Of a DNA stretch of 64,000 nucleotides, positions 30,484 to 40,164 are shown piece after piece (within the stretch, counting starts at the first letter, position 1; every line of letters begins with the position of its first letter). The notes under the pieces were generated by a model. The model searched no databases. It had not been told where the DNA came from and worked only from the letters and a program-made list of their open reading frames with translations. This DNA is from an uncultured Mycoplasmatota bacterium (GTDB taxonomy: Bacteria > Bacillota_I > Bacilli_A > RF39 > UBA660), in the NCBI GenBank assembly GCA_900547225.1, contig URFW01000001.1, positions 62,001-126,000 on the forward strand. The letters run 5' to 3'. Position numbers and translations under genes: made by a program.

Positions 30484-32562
30484 ATGAAAGATAAAATACA
30501 AAACTTTTTAAAACAGACATATTTAAAAATAAAAACAAGAGTAAAAGAAATAAGTTTAATAAGATACATAAAAACTAATGTACTTTTTATAACTTTTGTT
30601 TTAATAAACCTTATTAACTCTTGGTTACTAAGAATAGTTACAATGGGAAATTTATTTAGTTTTAAAGGAATTATATCAGATTTAGCATTTATACTAATTA
30701 CTGGTTCATTTGCATATCTTTTAAAACCAAAGAAACAAATAAGAGTATTAATGCCACTTACGATAGTTATGACGGCAGCTTGTATTATAAATGCTGTATA
30801 TTATGAGAATTATGTTTCGTTTGCATCATTTTCACTTTTATCAACAGCATCATTCTTAGGAGATATGAATGGGGATATTGTAACGGGATTAATTCATCTT
30901 AAAGATGTTATATTAATATTTCCTGTAATAGCACTTCCAGTCGTTCACGTTATCTTAAAAAAGAAAAAGTATTATCCTAAAGTAGAAAAACTTGAAAGAC
31001 CTAAAAAAAGATTTTTAAACACCGTAATTTTGGGTGCAGTAATGACATTTTTTACCATTACAATGATGAGTGGATCTGATTATAGTAGGTTAAAAAAACA
31101 ATGGAATAGAGAGTACTTAGTTCAAAGATTTGGTATCTATGTATATCAATTAAATGATGCAATTAAAAGTACTCAGTCTAAGTTTACTAGTATGTTTGGT
31201 TATGATAGTGCATCTAAAACGGTTAGGGAATTTTATGATGAAAAGAAAAAGACTGATACCGTAAATGATAAAACGAATGAATATAAGAACATATTTGAAG
31301 GTAAAAACATAATTGTTATTCACGCTGAAAGTATGATGACTCAAAATATGACGCTATCATTTAATAATCAGGAGTTAACACCAAACTTAAATAAATTAGC
31401 AAGTGAGGGATTATTCTTCTCAAATTACTATCCACAAGTAAGTGTTGGAACGTCAAGTGATACAGAATTTACCTTTAATACCTCACTTCTTCCAGCGTCA
31501 ACTGGTACGGTATTTGTTAACTACTGGAAAAGAACTTATGAAGCGATGCCTAACATATTTAAAAATAAAGGTTATTATACTGCTAGTATGCATGCTAATA
31601 ACGCATCCTTCTGGAATAGAAACGTTATGCATCAAACACTTGGATATGATAAGTTTTATGCAAAAGACTCATTTGATTATTCTAACTCAGATGATATTAT
31701 GGGAATGGGATTATCAGATAAAGCATTCTTTAAACAAGCTACAAATAAAATAAAGAAAATAAGTGAAAAAAATAATAATTACTTTGTAACTTTAATTACT
31801 TTATCAAATCATACTCCTTGGGAAGATGAAGATAAATATGGCGATTACACAGTTGATTATAAATATACTGAAACAGATTCTAATGGAAATACTGTGGAAA
31901 AAAGTTTACCTTACCTAGAAGGGTCTGAGCTTGGTAGATATTATAAATCAGTTCACTATGCAGACTCTGCAATTGGAGAGCTTATAAACGAATTAGATAG
32001 TGAAGGATTATTAGAAAATACGGTTATTGCTATATATGGAGACCATGATGCTAAAATATCTAAAAAACAATATAAACATTTCTATAACTATGATTTTGAG
32101 GCTAGTAAAGCATCTGGTGAAAATGAATACTATGACAGTTCTAATGAAAATTATGTTGATGTAGATTATTATAACTATGAATTAAATAGAAAGGTACCAT
32201 TTATTATTTGGACGAAAAATAGTAGTGGTAATAAATTACTAAATAAAAAGATAGATAAAGTAATGGGTATGTATGATGCAATGCCAACTCTTGCTAATAT
32301 GTTTAACTTTAATTATAAGTATGCACTAGGCCATGATATATTTAATACTGATAATAATATCGTTGTATTTCCTAATGGTAACTGGGTAACTGATAAAATG
32401 TATTATAATGCACAAAAGGAAGAATACTTACTATTAAAAAATAGTGTTGTAAACGATGATGAGATAGAAAAGAATAAAGAGTATGCTAATAAATTATTAG
32501 AAGTTTCTGATTCGATTATTGTTTATGATTTAGAAGCAGGAGGTAATAATGAAAAAAAGTAA
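30484..32562 (+). CDS. Lipoteichoic acid synthase-like sulfatase-fold enzyme
   Basis: The 692-residue protein has five predicted membrane helices (about 27-47, 55-75, 85-105, 130-155, 182-200) and an extracellular sulfatase-fold domain (about 280-660), as in LtaS, which polymerises glycerol phosphate from phosphatidylglycerol. Metal and active-site features: IVIHAESMMTQNM (first Glu), SVGTSSDTEFTFNTSLLPAS (nucleophile region), AIYGDHDAKI (second metal Asp-His). In Bacillus and Staphylococcus the nucleophile lies in GKTSDSEF; here it aligns as GTSSDTEF, which puts Ser at the catalytic Thr position or makes the preceding Thr the nucleophile. It has its own promoter and GGAGG site. It is followed, with overlap, by a small membrane protein gene. 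Confidence 0.87.
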   Translation: MKDKIQNFLKQTYLKIKTRVKEISLIRYIKTNVLFITFVLINLINSWLLRIVTMGNLFSFKGIISDLAFILITGSFAYLLKPKKQIRVLMPLTIVMTAACIINAVYYENYVSFASFSLLSTASFLGDMNGDIVTGLIHLKDVILIFPVIALPVVHVILKKKKYYPKVEKLERPKKRFLNTVILGAVMTFFTITMMSGSDYSRLKKQWNREYLVQRFGIYVYQLNDAIKSTQSKFTSMFGYDSASKTVREFYDEKKKTDTVNDKTNEYKNIFEGKNIIVIHAESMMTQNMTLSFNNQELTPNLNKLASEGLFFSNYYPQVSVGTSSDTEFTFNTSLLPASTGTVFVNYWKRTYEAMPNIFKNKGYYTASMHANNASFWNRNVMHQTLGYDKFYAKDSFDYSNSDDIMGMGLSDKAFFKQATNKIKKISEKNNNYFVTLITLSNHTPWEDEDKYGDYTVDYKYTETDSNGNTVEKSLPYLEGSELGRYYKSVHYADSAIGELINELDSEGLLENTVIAIYGDHDAKISKKQYKHFYNYDFEASKASGENEYYDSSNENYVDVDYYNYELNRKVPFIIWTKNSSGNKLLNKKIDKVMGMYDAMPTLANMFNFNYKYALGHDIFNTDNNIVVFPNGNWVTDKMYYNAQKEEYLLLKNSVVNDDEIEKNKEYANKLLEVSDSIIVYDLEAGGNNEKK

Positions 32563-33226
32563 AAAGATATTAATTACCCTTATAGTACTAGTATTACTTT
32601 TAATTATAGGAATGCTAGTTTATATGTTTTTCTTTAAAACTGATGAAAATGAAGTAAAAGTAATTAAAACAATATCTAAGTATGGATATACTTTAGATGA
32701 AAATGAAACTGCGCTTTATAAAGAAGAATTTGAAAAGTTAGATAAAGTTTTATCAGCTAAAGACGTAAATTATGAAGATTATGCTAAAGAAATATCAAAA
32801 TTATTTATAATTGATTTTTATACCCTAAGTAATAAGTTATCTAAAAATGATATTGGTGGAACGCAGTTTATCAAGGAAGATATGAGAGATAACTTTATTG
32901 ATCAAGCAAGAAGTACGTTTTATAAGTACGTAGAAGTTAAGTCAGATAAAAGAACTCAAAAACTTCCAGAAGTAAGTTTAATAGATGATGTTAAGGTAGA
33001 AAATACTACGTTTGTTATTAAAGATACTAAAACAACAACTACAACTACTACTAAACGTAGAAGTTATAAGAAAACTGCTACTACAACTGTAAGCGGAACA
33101 ACAGTAGATGCTTATAAAGTAACTATCTCTTGGGATTATAAAGAAGATTTAGGCTATGAAAAAGAAGCTAAAATGATTATTATTAAAGATGATAATAATA
33201 AGTTATATATAGTAGAGATGGATTAA
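32549..33226 (+). CDS. Single-pass membrane protein with Thr-rich linker
   Basis: The 225-residue protein has an N-terminal membrane helix (about 8-28), an outer domain of about 110 residues rich in Asp, Lys and Tyr, a low-complexity linker (TKTTTTTTTKRRSYKKTATTT, about 152-172, given as TTTTTTTKRR), and a C-terminal beta domain with VDAYKVTISWDYKEDLGYE. The Thr/Lys linker looks like a flexible or wall-exposed segment. The gene overlaps the LtaS-like gene by 14 bases and is most likely its partner in teichoic acid or surface assembly. I do not recognise the family. A terminator palindrome follows directly. Confidence 0.65.
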   Translation: MKKSKKILITLIVLVLLLIIGMLVYMFFFKTDENEVKVIKTISKYGYTLDENETALYKEEFEKLDKVLSAKDVNYEDYAKEISKLFIIDFYTLSNKLSKNDIGGTQFIKEDMRDNFIDQARSTFYKYVEVKSDKRTQKLPEVSLIDDVKVENTTFVIKDTKTTTTTTTKRRSYKKTATTTVSGTTVDAYKVTISWDYKEDLGYEKEAKMIIIKDDNNKLYIVEMD

Positions 33227-33228
33227 TC

Positions 33229-33259
33229 AAAAAACAAGCTTTAATTTAAGCTTGTTTTT
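33229..33259. terminator. Bidirectional terminator between convergent genes
   Basis: AAAAAACAAGCTT (33229-33241) and AAGCTTGTTTTT (33248-33259) form a palindrome with A and T runs on both sides, between the converging genes at 32549 and 33246. Confidence 0.88.
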
Positions 33260-34511
33260 CATTTTTAAATACCATACTTTTATTATAAGTTAAAGCTAAT
33301 ATTAATGCTACATAAATGCTGTTTGCGGGATTTACAAATATATGTCCTTGAAATAGGGCAAGAATAAATATAAGTATAATTGATAAACCAATATTAAGTG
33401 TTTTTTTATTTAACTTATATTTGTTACTTAGTATGCCTTTTAAAACGTATACTAATGGATAAAAGAAGATTATAAAGCCAAATATGCCATGTCTATAAAA
33501 TACATCAAAATAGTCCATTTCTACCGTTTTAAGCCTTACTTTATCTGTAGAATAGTTTTCTATATAACCAATTCCAAATGCCTTTTCAAGAATACTAGAT
33601 TTATTGTATGCTTTTCTTGTTTTTTCTTCAAATGAAAGTCTTTCAGAGAATATAAAATGATCTATTATGTGCCAAGTAGTTATTTTTCCATTATCTTTTT
33701 TTTCTAAATAATTTATGTGAATAACTAAGTTCTTATAAAAGTGAGTCTTTGGAAATATAAAGAATGATGCTATAAAAACTATTATAACTGGTAATAAGAT
33801 AATCGATAATTTCTTGTATTCTTTTTTTCTTATTAACGTAATAACATAGTAAAGTACGTTTATGCCAATTACTAATATAAACGCAAGTGGCGGAACCTTT
33901 GTTCCTATACCAAATATTACATATAAGTTTATTAATCCTAGTATTATTATTTTTAAGTTTATTTTCTTAATATTAATAAGTAGTATAGGAAGTATAACAG
34001 ATAAAATACTACCTACTGAATTAGCGGATAAAAACCATCCAACAGAACCTATCTTACTTTCGTAGTAGCTGTTAAAACCAATGTTAAATACATTTGGAAT
34101 AAATAGACATATTAAATATATTATGTATATTATAAGTAAGTTTTTAGTGTTAAAAAGGGTCTTTTTATAAAGACATATGAGCGTAAGTGTAATAACTACA
34201 AAATAGTAAGTTGTAATTAGGTTTTTAACCTCATAAAATAGGGCAGGATAACCTTTTGTTATTAAAACCGTTGTTATAAACATTATAAAATAAAGTATTA
34301 GACATCCTAAGTATATATTAAGTTTTTTATTTTTTATATAAAAAATTAAGTATATAAAACTTACCACCATAAATAAGATTCTTATTACTGAACTAAATGT
34401 TAGATTAATATTAAAATGAAGCATAACGCCTGCGGATAAATCTAAAAATGGCTGTAAATACAAAAATACCATAAATATTTTTTCATAGTTTTTAAATAGT
34501 TTTTTAATCAT
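33246..34511 (-). CDS. O-antigen ligase/polymerase (Wzy/WaaL)-like membrane protein
   Basis: The 421-residue protein has about 11 hydrophobic helices and one long outer loop (about 280-335, GKITTWHIIDHFIFSERLSF to DVFYRHGIFGF) that is typical of the Wzy_C/O-antigen ligase family; EKAFGIGYIENY and MDYFDVFYRHGIFGFI are the recognisable parts. Such proteins polymerise or ligate lipid-linked oligosaccharides on the outer membrane face. Here it would serve a surface polysaccharide made by the glycosyltransferases at 41160-47672. Start ATG 34511 has AAAGGAG nine bases upstream. Its end overlaps the bidirectional terminator. The upstream LCP gene on the same strand (34569-36197) has its own terminator. 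Confidence 0.75.
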   Translation of the reverse strand: MIKKLFKNYEKIFMVFLYLQPFLDLSAGVMLHFNINLTFSSVIRILFMVVSFIYLIFYIKNKKLNIYLGCLILYFIMFITTVLITKGYPALFYEVKNLITTYYFVVITLTLICLYKKTLFNTKNLLIIYIIYLICLFIPNVFNIGFNSYYESKIGSVGWFLSANSVGSILSVILPILLINIKKINLKIIILGLINLYVIFGIGTKVPPLAFILVIGINVLYYVITLIRKKEYKKLSIILLPVIIVFIASFFIFPKTHFYKNLVIHINYLEKKDNGKITTWHIIDHFIFSERLSFEEKTRKAYNKSSILEKAFGIGYIENYSTDKVRLKTVEMDYFDVFYRHGIFGFIIFFYPLVYVLKGILSNKYKLNKKTLNIGLSIILIFILALFQGHIFVNPANSIYVALILALTYNKSMVFKNEKQA

Positions 34512-34555
34512 TATCGCGAACTCCTTTAGCTATAATAACATTATAACATTATCCT

Positions 34556-34590
34556 AAAAAAAAGGAACTTACTTTTTATAAGTTCCTTTT
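34556..34590 (-). terminator. Terminator of the LCP gene
   Basis: On the minus strand, GGAACTTA (34586-34579 complement) pairs with TAAGTTCC (34571-34564 complement) before an eight-base T run. It begins within the last codons of the LCP gene. Confidence 0.8.
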
Positions 34591-36197
34591 CCTATTTGTG
34601 TATCTTCATAAGGACTATTTATTGAAAAACTAAATTCTTTGTCCATTTCTGGATTTTTAATTTCAAGGTTAATTTTCATTGCGTCAACAATTTCTTTTAA
34701 ACTTTCGGTAGAATACTCAAAGTAGTAAATACCATTAATGGTATTATCATAACCAGATAGATATAGTCTTTGAGTTCCAACAAAGTCTTCACTGTTTATA
34801 TTTTTAGAATTAAAGATGATATTTTTAAAGGTATCAAATCCCGTAATCATAGTATCTTTATCAATGTTTGTATCTAAGTTATCTCCTACAATATCAAGTA
34901 GTTTATATAATTGAGATAAACTTCTTACATCTTTTAATTTATTAGTCATGGCTTTTACTATTTGTTGTTGGTTTTGACCTCTTATAAAATCATTACTTGT
35001 GTATTTAGAATATTTTTTCCCACAGTATTGCGGCCAAGGATGTCTATTTCTCGCAAAGGCTAGAGCTTGCTCTCCGTTTAATGTTTGACGTCCTTTTTCT
35101 ATGTATATTGTATCATTACCAAAATCTCTGTTACTGTTTTGTTCACAGAATGAATATGGAACATCTATATCAACACCGCCTAGGGCATCAACAAGTGATA
35201 CAACGCCTTTAAAGTTAACTTTTACCCAGTAATCAATTTTAATACCAGTAAAGTTTGTTATTGTATCCATTACGCAGTCAGCACCATAAGCTCCCGTTGT
35301 GTTTATTTTATTTTTAGCTTTTGATCTAGTACATACAATAGGTACTCTAGTATCTCTTGGAATACTTAGTATGGTAGCATTCATAGTGTTTGGGTTAAAC
35401 GTAATGAGCATTAACGTATCACCATTAAATGAATTACTTTTTTTAAGTGACGTAGAAGTTGAATCAACTCCCATAATAAGTAAAGTAAAAGGGTCGTTTA
35501 ACGTTTTATTTGATTCTGACGTCTTTTTAATTACCTTCTTATTTTTTTCATATATTACCTTTGTATCATTTCCTATGTTTTCATATCCATCTAAACTAGC
35601 AAACATAGATACGTAAGATGAACTAACAAACATAGCATCTATTTTTTTGTTATATAAGTCTGCAAGCATTGAAGTAAAATCGTCGTAGCTTACAATACTT
35701 TTTTTATCTATTTTTTTACTTTTTACGATTTCCATAGGAAGTTTATAACCTTCAACGTTGTTGGTATCACTTATCATACCAATTAAGTTTTCATCATCTA
35801 AATCATTTATTTTATTAATTTTAGAAGAACTTAAAGTAACTAAACTAGTTGAGTATCCAGCTTCTTTATTAGTTATTTTAGATAAAGAATTAGATATTTT
35901 ACTTATGTTTATGCTTGCGAATAACTCACATATAATAAAAATTATAATAAATATAAAATACCAAACATAACTTTTAGTTTTATTTTTCTTTATGCATTTA
36001 AAACCTCTTATAGTAAATATAACCATAAATAATGCTGTTAATATGATAGAAGCATAAACAACGTAGGTCATAAAACTTTTTGACGAATTATAATAACATA
36101 TTTCTTTTACGAAGTATATGCTAGATAAATAATAGATTATTAATAAAGGAAATAGTAGTAATACTGCCTTTTTAAATTTCTTTTTTTTCTTTTCCAA
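34569..36197 (-). CDS. LytR-CpsA-Psr (LCP) family glycopolymer transferase
   Basis: The 542-residue protein has three N-terminal membrane helices (about 10-30, 39-60, 75-98) followed by an outer region. The LCP catalytic domain lies at about 235-400: FTLLIMGVDSTS, DTLMLITFNPNTMNATILSI, PRDTRVPI and GIKIDYWVKVNFKGVVSLVD are the family strands, with Arg residues of RDTR and RNRHPW that bind the pyrophosphate. LCP enzymes transfer lipid-linked teichoic acids or capsules to peptidoglycan. The stretch from 110 to 230, between helices and LCP domain, resembles a small solute-binding fold, an unusual insert. The start is TTG 36197 with AGAGGTGAT upstream. It is divergent from the glucosaminidase gene. 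Confidence 0.88.
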   Translation of the reverse strand: MEKKKKKFKKAVLLLFPLLIIYYLSSIYFVKEICYYNSSKSFMTYVVYASIILTALFMVIFTIRGFKCIKKNKTKSYVWYFIFIIIFIICELFASINISKISNSLSKITNKEAGYSTSLVTLSSSKINKINDLDDENLIGMISDTNNVEGYKLPMEIVKSKKIDKKSIVSYDDFTSMLADLYNKKIDAMFVSSSYVSMFASLDGYENIGNDTKVIYEKNKKVIKKTSESNKTLNDPFTLLIMGVDSTSTSLKKSNSFNGDTLMLITFNPNTMNATILSIPRDTRVPIVCTRSKAKNKINTTGAYGADCVMDTITNFTGIKIDYWVKVNFKGVVSLVDALGGVDIDVPYSFCEQNSNRDFGNDTIYIEKGRQTLNGEQALAFARNRHPWPQYCGKKYSKYTSNDFIRGQNQQQIVKAMTNKLKDVRSLSQLYKLLDIVGDNLDTNIDKDTMITGFDTFKNIIFNSKNINSEDFVGTQRLYLSGYDNTINGIYYFEYSTESLKEIVDAMKINLEIKNPEMDKEFSFSINSPYEDTQIGKGTYKK

Positions 36198-36383
36198 AAT
36201 ATCACCTCTAGTACTTTATTAGTATACAATAAAATTAGACAAAAAACAACTTTGTTAAAATACCAAAATCATTCATATTAATAGGATGCTTTTAAAACAA
36301 AAGATTATTCGAAAACGACTTTACAATATTTGACAATTACGTATTTATTTAGACTAAATATTTATATTTTGATGCTTTATTCA

Positions 36384-36392
36384 TGTTATAAT
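36384..36392 (+). promoter_or_regulatory. Extended -10 promoter of 36417 gene
   Basis: TGTTATAAT fits the extended -10 consensus. The rest of the 36198-36416 divergent spacer holds no gene; it has a TTGACA at 36330-36335 without a well-placed -10. Confidence 0.5.
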
Positions 36393-36416
36393 TAATGTGA
36401 ATAGGAAGGTGTCTTT

Positions 36417-38438
36417 ATGAAGAAATTGATTTATGTTTTTGTTATTTTATTATTTTCTTTTTCTTTCATGATCGAAGTAAAAGCGGATTATAAGACATCA
36501 GTATTAAATAATAAGGGTGCAACTTGTAATTTACATAAGAATTCAACGGGTTACTGTTTATATAAAAATTCAAATTTAAATAGTTATGTGTCAGGTGTTA
36601 TTTGGCTTGATACGGGAGATGAAGTAACAATTTTAACGTCATATCCTAAAATAGAGTCTAAGAATAAAGCATTATGCCCAGGAAAGTATCAATATGTCAG
36701 TAGACAAAGGACTAATGGTAAAACATATTATGGATATTATTGTGATACATATTTATATAGTGGAAATGTATCTGATGATTTAAAAAATACCTTTAAAAAT
36801 GCTGGTTTTCCTGAGAGCTATTGGTCTAAATTAGCAGTTATGAAAGAAGCACATCCTAATTGGAATTTTAAATCAATTAATTTAGGAATAGATTTTAATA
36901 CCGCGGTTAAAAATGAGAGTATAATAGGTAGAAGTTTAATGCAAGTAACATCAAATGTAAATGATGTAGGATACTTAAACACTAATGAAGGTTCTTATAA
37001 TTATTATACAGATAAGTATAATGCGCTTGATGGAACAACATGGTATGCCGCTAATTATGCTACGGTTGCGTACTATATGGATCCTAGAAACTTCTTAAGT
37101 GACATGCATGTTTTTCAATTTGAGGGATTATCATTTGATTCATCATTATCCGATGATTTATACAAAAATAGTATTAATACAATTTTCAGTGGTGATTATT
37201 TATCAAGATATTCAAATGACTTTTTATCAGCAGGTAAGGAATCTAAAGTAAACCCAATTTATCTTGCTTCTCTTTCGAGTCAAGAGGTTAGTAATGGAGC
37301 TACTGCTGGAACTGCTATTTCAGGGCTTTATAACGGAATGTATAACTTTTATAACATAGGTGCAACAAGTGGAACAAATGCAGTATATAAGGGTCTTAAT
37401 TGGGCTGCTAAGACAGATTCATATTCTTTAAGGCCATGGAATACTCCTTATAAATCAATTGTTGGTGGAGCTAAATGGATTGGAAAGAACTATATAAACA
37501 TAGGACAAAATACAATATATTTTAAAAAATGGGATGTTGTTTCTAACGTAAATAAGGATAGTGGTGAAAATTATGTTCACCAGTATCAAACTAATATAGA
37601 GGCTCCAGCACAAGAAGGACTTTCAACTTATAAGGCAAAAAATAAAAGTAATATACTTGATTTGTCTTACACCTTTTATATACCTATTTATAATAATATG
37701 CCCCAAGAAACTAAACTTCCTAATAAAGGAAACCAGAATAATTATTTAAAAAGTTTGACAATAGATGGCAATAAGGTAGCGGATTTTGATGGAGCAATTT
37801 CTAACTATAATTATTATACTTCAAATACAAATATAAATATAAGTGCTGAAAAAGTAGCTCAAACGTCAAATGTTTCTGGACTTGGAAGCTATGATGTATC
37901 TAATAATAAATCGGTAAATGTTACTGTTACCGCTCAAAATGGTAGTGTTAAAACATACGTTATAAACATAGTATATCAAGCACCTTCAAAACCTATAACA
38001 GATGATTCTAGCGTTCAAGATGTACTAAATGAAGCCGGTATTAAAAACGGAACTTACATAACTGGTTTATCTGTTGGAAGTGATATTAGCATTTTAAAAA
38101 CAAAAATAGCAAACGTAAAGAGCAATGCAAAAGTAACGCTTTTAAGTAGTGATGGTTCTATAAAGAATTCTGGTATAGTAAAAACAGGTGATAAGGTAAA
38201 AGTTGAATTACCTAAAGAAACAAAGACCTATGAAATAGTTATTTATGGGGACGTAAATGGTGATGGAAAAATTTCTGCATCGGATTATGTAAAAATTAAA
38301 AATCACATAATGGATGTATCTCACTTGTCTGGAGTATATAAATCAGCTTCAGATGTTAATAAAGACGGAAAAATCTCAGCATCGGATTATGTAAAAATCA
38401 AGAATTATATAATGAATACTGGGATTATAGAGCAGTAG
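36417..38438 (+). CDS. Secreted glucosaminidase with cadherin-like and dockerin domains
   Basis: The 673-residue protein has a signal peptide (1-23), a Cys-containing SH3-like region (about 25-120), a glucosaminidase domain (about 125-400) with ASLSSQEVSNG supplying the catalytic Glu and YNFYNIGATSG as the LytD-like signature, a cadherin-like beta sandwich (about 442-525, YLKSLTIDGNKVADFDGAIS), a small domain with SVQDVLNEAGIKNGTYITGL, and a C-terminal type I dockerin (about 608-673) with two calcium loops, DVNGDGKISASDYVKIK and DVNKDGKISASDYVKIK. It should cut the glycan strand of peptidoglycan and attach through the dockerin to a cohesin partner. Dockerins are better known from cellulosomes. 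It is followed after eight bases by a membrane-anchored beta-sandwich protein. Confidence 0.85.
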   Translation: MKKLIYVFVILLFSFSFMIEVKADYKTSVLNNKGATCNLHKNSTGYCLYKNSNLNSYVSGVIWLDTGDEVTILTSYPKIESKNKALCPGKYQYVSRQRTNGKTYYGYYCDTYLYSGNVSDDLKNTFKNAGFPESYWSKLAVMKEAHPNWNFKSINLGIDFNTAVKNESIIGRSLMQVTSNVNDVGYLNTNEGSYNYYTDKYNALDGTTWYAANYATVAYYMDPRNFLSDMHVFQFEGLSFDSSLSDDLYKNSINTIFSGDYLSRYSNDFLSAGKESKVNPIYLASLSSQEVSNGATAGTAISGLYNGMYNFYNIGATSGTNAVYKGLNWAAKTDSYSLRPWNTPYKSIVGGAKWIGKNYINIGQNTIYFKKWDVVSNVNKDSGENYVHQYQTNIEAPAQEGLSTYKAKNKSNILDLSYTFYIPIYNNMPQETKLPNKGNQNNYLKSLTIDGNKVADFDGAISNYNYYTSNTNINISAEKVAQTSNVSGLGSYDVSNNKSVNVTVTAQNGSVKTYVINIVYQAPSKPITDDSSVQDVLNEAGIKNGTYITGLSVGSDISILKTKIANVKSNAKVTLLSSDGSIKNSGIVKTGDKVKVELPKETKTYEIVIYGDVNGDGKISASDYVKIKNHIMDVSHLSGVYKSASDVNKDGKISASDYVKIKNYIMNTGIIEQ

Positions 38439-38446
38439 GAGGATTT

Positions 38447-40018
38447 ATGAAACGAATAAGATATATAATATTTGCATTCATTTTATCTTTTGCTTTTATA
38501 TTAAAAATAAATGCATTTAGTGTGACCGGCCCAGCCGAGGTTAATTCAAATTCAAATTTTAATGTTACGGTAGAGGCATCAGGTTTAACAGGAAGGTTTG
38601 ATATTTCCACTACTGGATCTATATCAGGTGGAAAAAGCATATGGTTAGAAGATAATTCTACGGTTTTAACTTTCTATGCTGGAACAGCAGGAAGTGGTAG
38701 TATAGTTGTTACTGCAAAGGACGTAGATGAAAATGGTAATGAATTTACTGGAAAAAGAATTTTATATGTAACCGTAAAAGATAAATCTTCAAATAATGCT
38801 TCAGCAGGACAAGGAAGTAGTTCTGGCAAAAGTGGTAATTCTAAAAATAATAATAATAGAACTAAAAATAACACAAAAACTCCATCAGTAGATGTAAATA
38901 AAAAATATAATTCAAATAATTTTTTAAAAAGTTTAAGTATTGATGGTTATGAACTGGAGCCTTTATTTGATAAAAACAAATTAGAATATAACGTTATGCT
39001 AAATGTTGACACTAAATTGGTAAAAATTAATGCTGAAACAGAAGATTCTCAAGCAAGCATAACAGGTGCAGGTGAAGTAGACGTTGTAGATGGTATTAAT
39101 AAAATAGAGATAATAGTAACAGCAGAAAATGGTAATGAAAGAAGATATGTAATAAATGCAACGGTTAAGGAATTGGATCCAATAAATGTAAAAGTTGATG
39201 GTAAAAAATATACAGTTGTTAGAAAGAAAGGACAAGTAGAAAATATACCAGTTGGTTTTACCGAAACTACTATAAAAATAGGGGACCAAGATGTTTGTGC
39301 TTATCAAAGTGAAATTGCAAAAATACTCTTAGTAGCATTAAAGGATAATGAAGGTAACATAAAGTTATTTATCTATGATAAAAATAAAAATTCATATACT
39401 TCCTTTATGGAAGCTAAAGGTGGAGAAGTTAACTTGCTTATTCTTGATAAGAAGAAAATCAAGGCTCCAACTGACTTTGTTAAGACAAGTTTTAAGATAA
39501 ATGATTTAAAAATAGAAGGATATAAGTATAAATATGATAAGAATGATAATTATTACTTAGTTTATGCCAAAAATTTAGAAACAGGGGACGAAGGCTTCTA
39601 CTTATATGATAAGAAAAATAATACCTTTTCGAGATATTACAAGGAGTTATCAGACATAAAAGATATGCATACTAAATATGTGTTTTATGTAGCAGCAGCC
39701 TTAGCCTTAATATTTGTTTTAATTATAATATTTAAATTATTTGGTAAGTTTAAATCAAATGACAAAAAGATAGAAAAATACCAAAGAAAAATAGATAAGT
39801 TAAAAGGCAAGATTAAAAATGAAGATTCTAATTATGATTATTCCATTGATGACGTAGATGATGGGCCGGTTATTAAAAGGGTAGAAGAAGATGAATACGT
39901 TATGCCTAAGAAATCTAGGAAGGAAAAGTTAAAAGAATTAGAAGAAGCTAAAAAAAGGTTGGATAAAAATAAACCAAAGTATAGAAGATTATCTTTAGAA
40001 GATGATGACGAATTATAA
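38447..40018 (+). CDS. Membrane-anchored beta-sandwich surface protein
   Basis: The 523-residue protein has a signal peptide (1-23), an N-terminal beta-sandwich (about 24-112, VTGPAEVNSNSNFNVTVEAS to ILYVTVKD), a Ser/Asn-rich linker (about 113-155), a cadherin-like beta sandwich (about 162-240, LKSLSIDGYELEPLFDKNK), a second beta-rich region to about 400, a membrane helix (about 408-430), and a charged cytoplasmic tail of about 95 residues. The same cadherin-like domain occurs in the preceding glucosaminidase, eight bases upstream, so the two are cotranscribed and probably work at the same site on the wall. The first domain could be the receptor for the dockerin, but I cannot see a true cohesin signature. 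Confidence 0.75.
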   Translation: MKRIRYIIFAFILSFAFILKINAFSVTGPAEVNSNSNFNVTVEASGLTGRFDISTTGSISGGKSIWLEDNSTVLTFYAGTAGSGSIVVTAKDVDENGNEFTGKRILYVTVKDKSSNNASAGQGSSSGKSGNSKNNNNRTKNNTKTPSVDVNKKYNSNNFLKSLSIDGYELEPLFDKNKLEYNVMLNVDTKLVKINAETEDSQASITGAGEVDVVDGINKIEIIVTAENGNERRYVINATVKELDPINVKVDGKKYTVVRKKGQVENIPVGFTETTIKIGDQDVCAYQSEIAKILLVALKDNEGNIKLFIYDKNKNSYTSFMEAKGGEVNLLILDKKKIKAPTDFVKTSFKINDLKIEGYKYKYDKNDNYYLVYAKNLETGDEGFYLYDKKNNTFSRYYKELSDIKDMHTKYVFYVAAALALIFVLIIIFKLFGKFKSNDKKIEKYQRKIDKLKGKIKNEDSNYDYSIDDVDDGPVIKRVEEDEYVMPKKSRKEKLKELEEAKKRLDKNKPKYRRLSLEDDDEL

Positions 40019-40061
40019 TTAAAAATGCACAATCATTGCGCAAAATCATAAAAAAATATAC

Positions 40062-40097
40062 AAAAATGCACAATATTATGAAAATATTGTGCATTTT
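40062..40097 (+). terminator. Terminator after surface protein genes
   Basis: AAAAATGCACAATATT and AATATTGTGCATTTT pair over 15 bases; the stem is strong but the T tail is short (TTTT-ATG-TTTTT). A partial copy of the 5' arm lies at 40020-40032. Confidence 0.8.
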
Positions 40098-40164
40098 ATG
40101 TTTTTGTTCGACAATTTTTTTATAAATGGTTCGTATAATAAGTGACTTAAGAAAGGAAAAGTTT

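Noticed and set aside
31442..31753. Plus-strand ORF in another frame of the LtaS-like gene
   Set aside because: The sulfatase-fold frame is continuous and conserved across this region.
36330..36360. TTGACA-type promoter for the glucosaminidase gene
   Set aside because: No -10 element at a suitable distance; the TGTTATAAT at 36384 is better placed.
38516..38780. Cohesin domain at the N-terminus of the anchored surface protein
   Set aside because: The region is shorter than a cohesin and the usual cohesin strands are not recognisable; kept only as a hypothesis.
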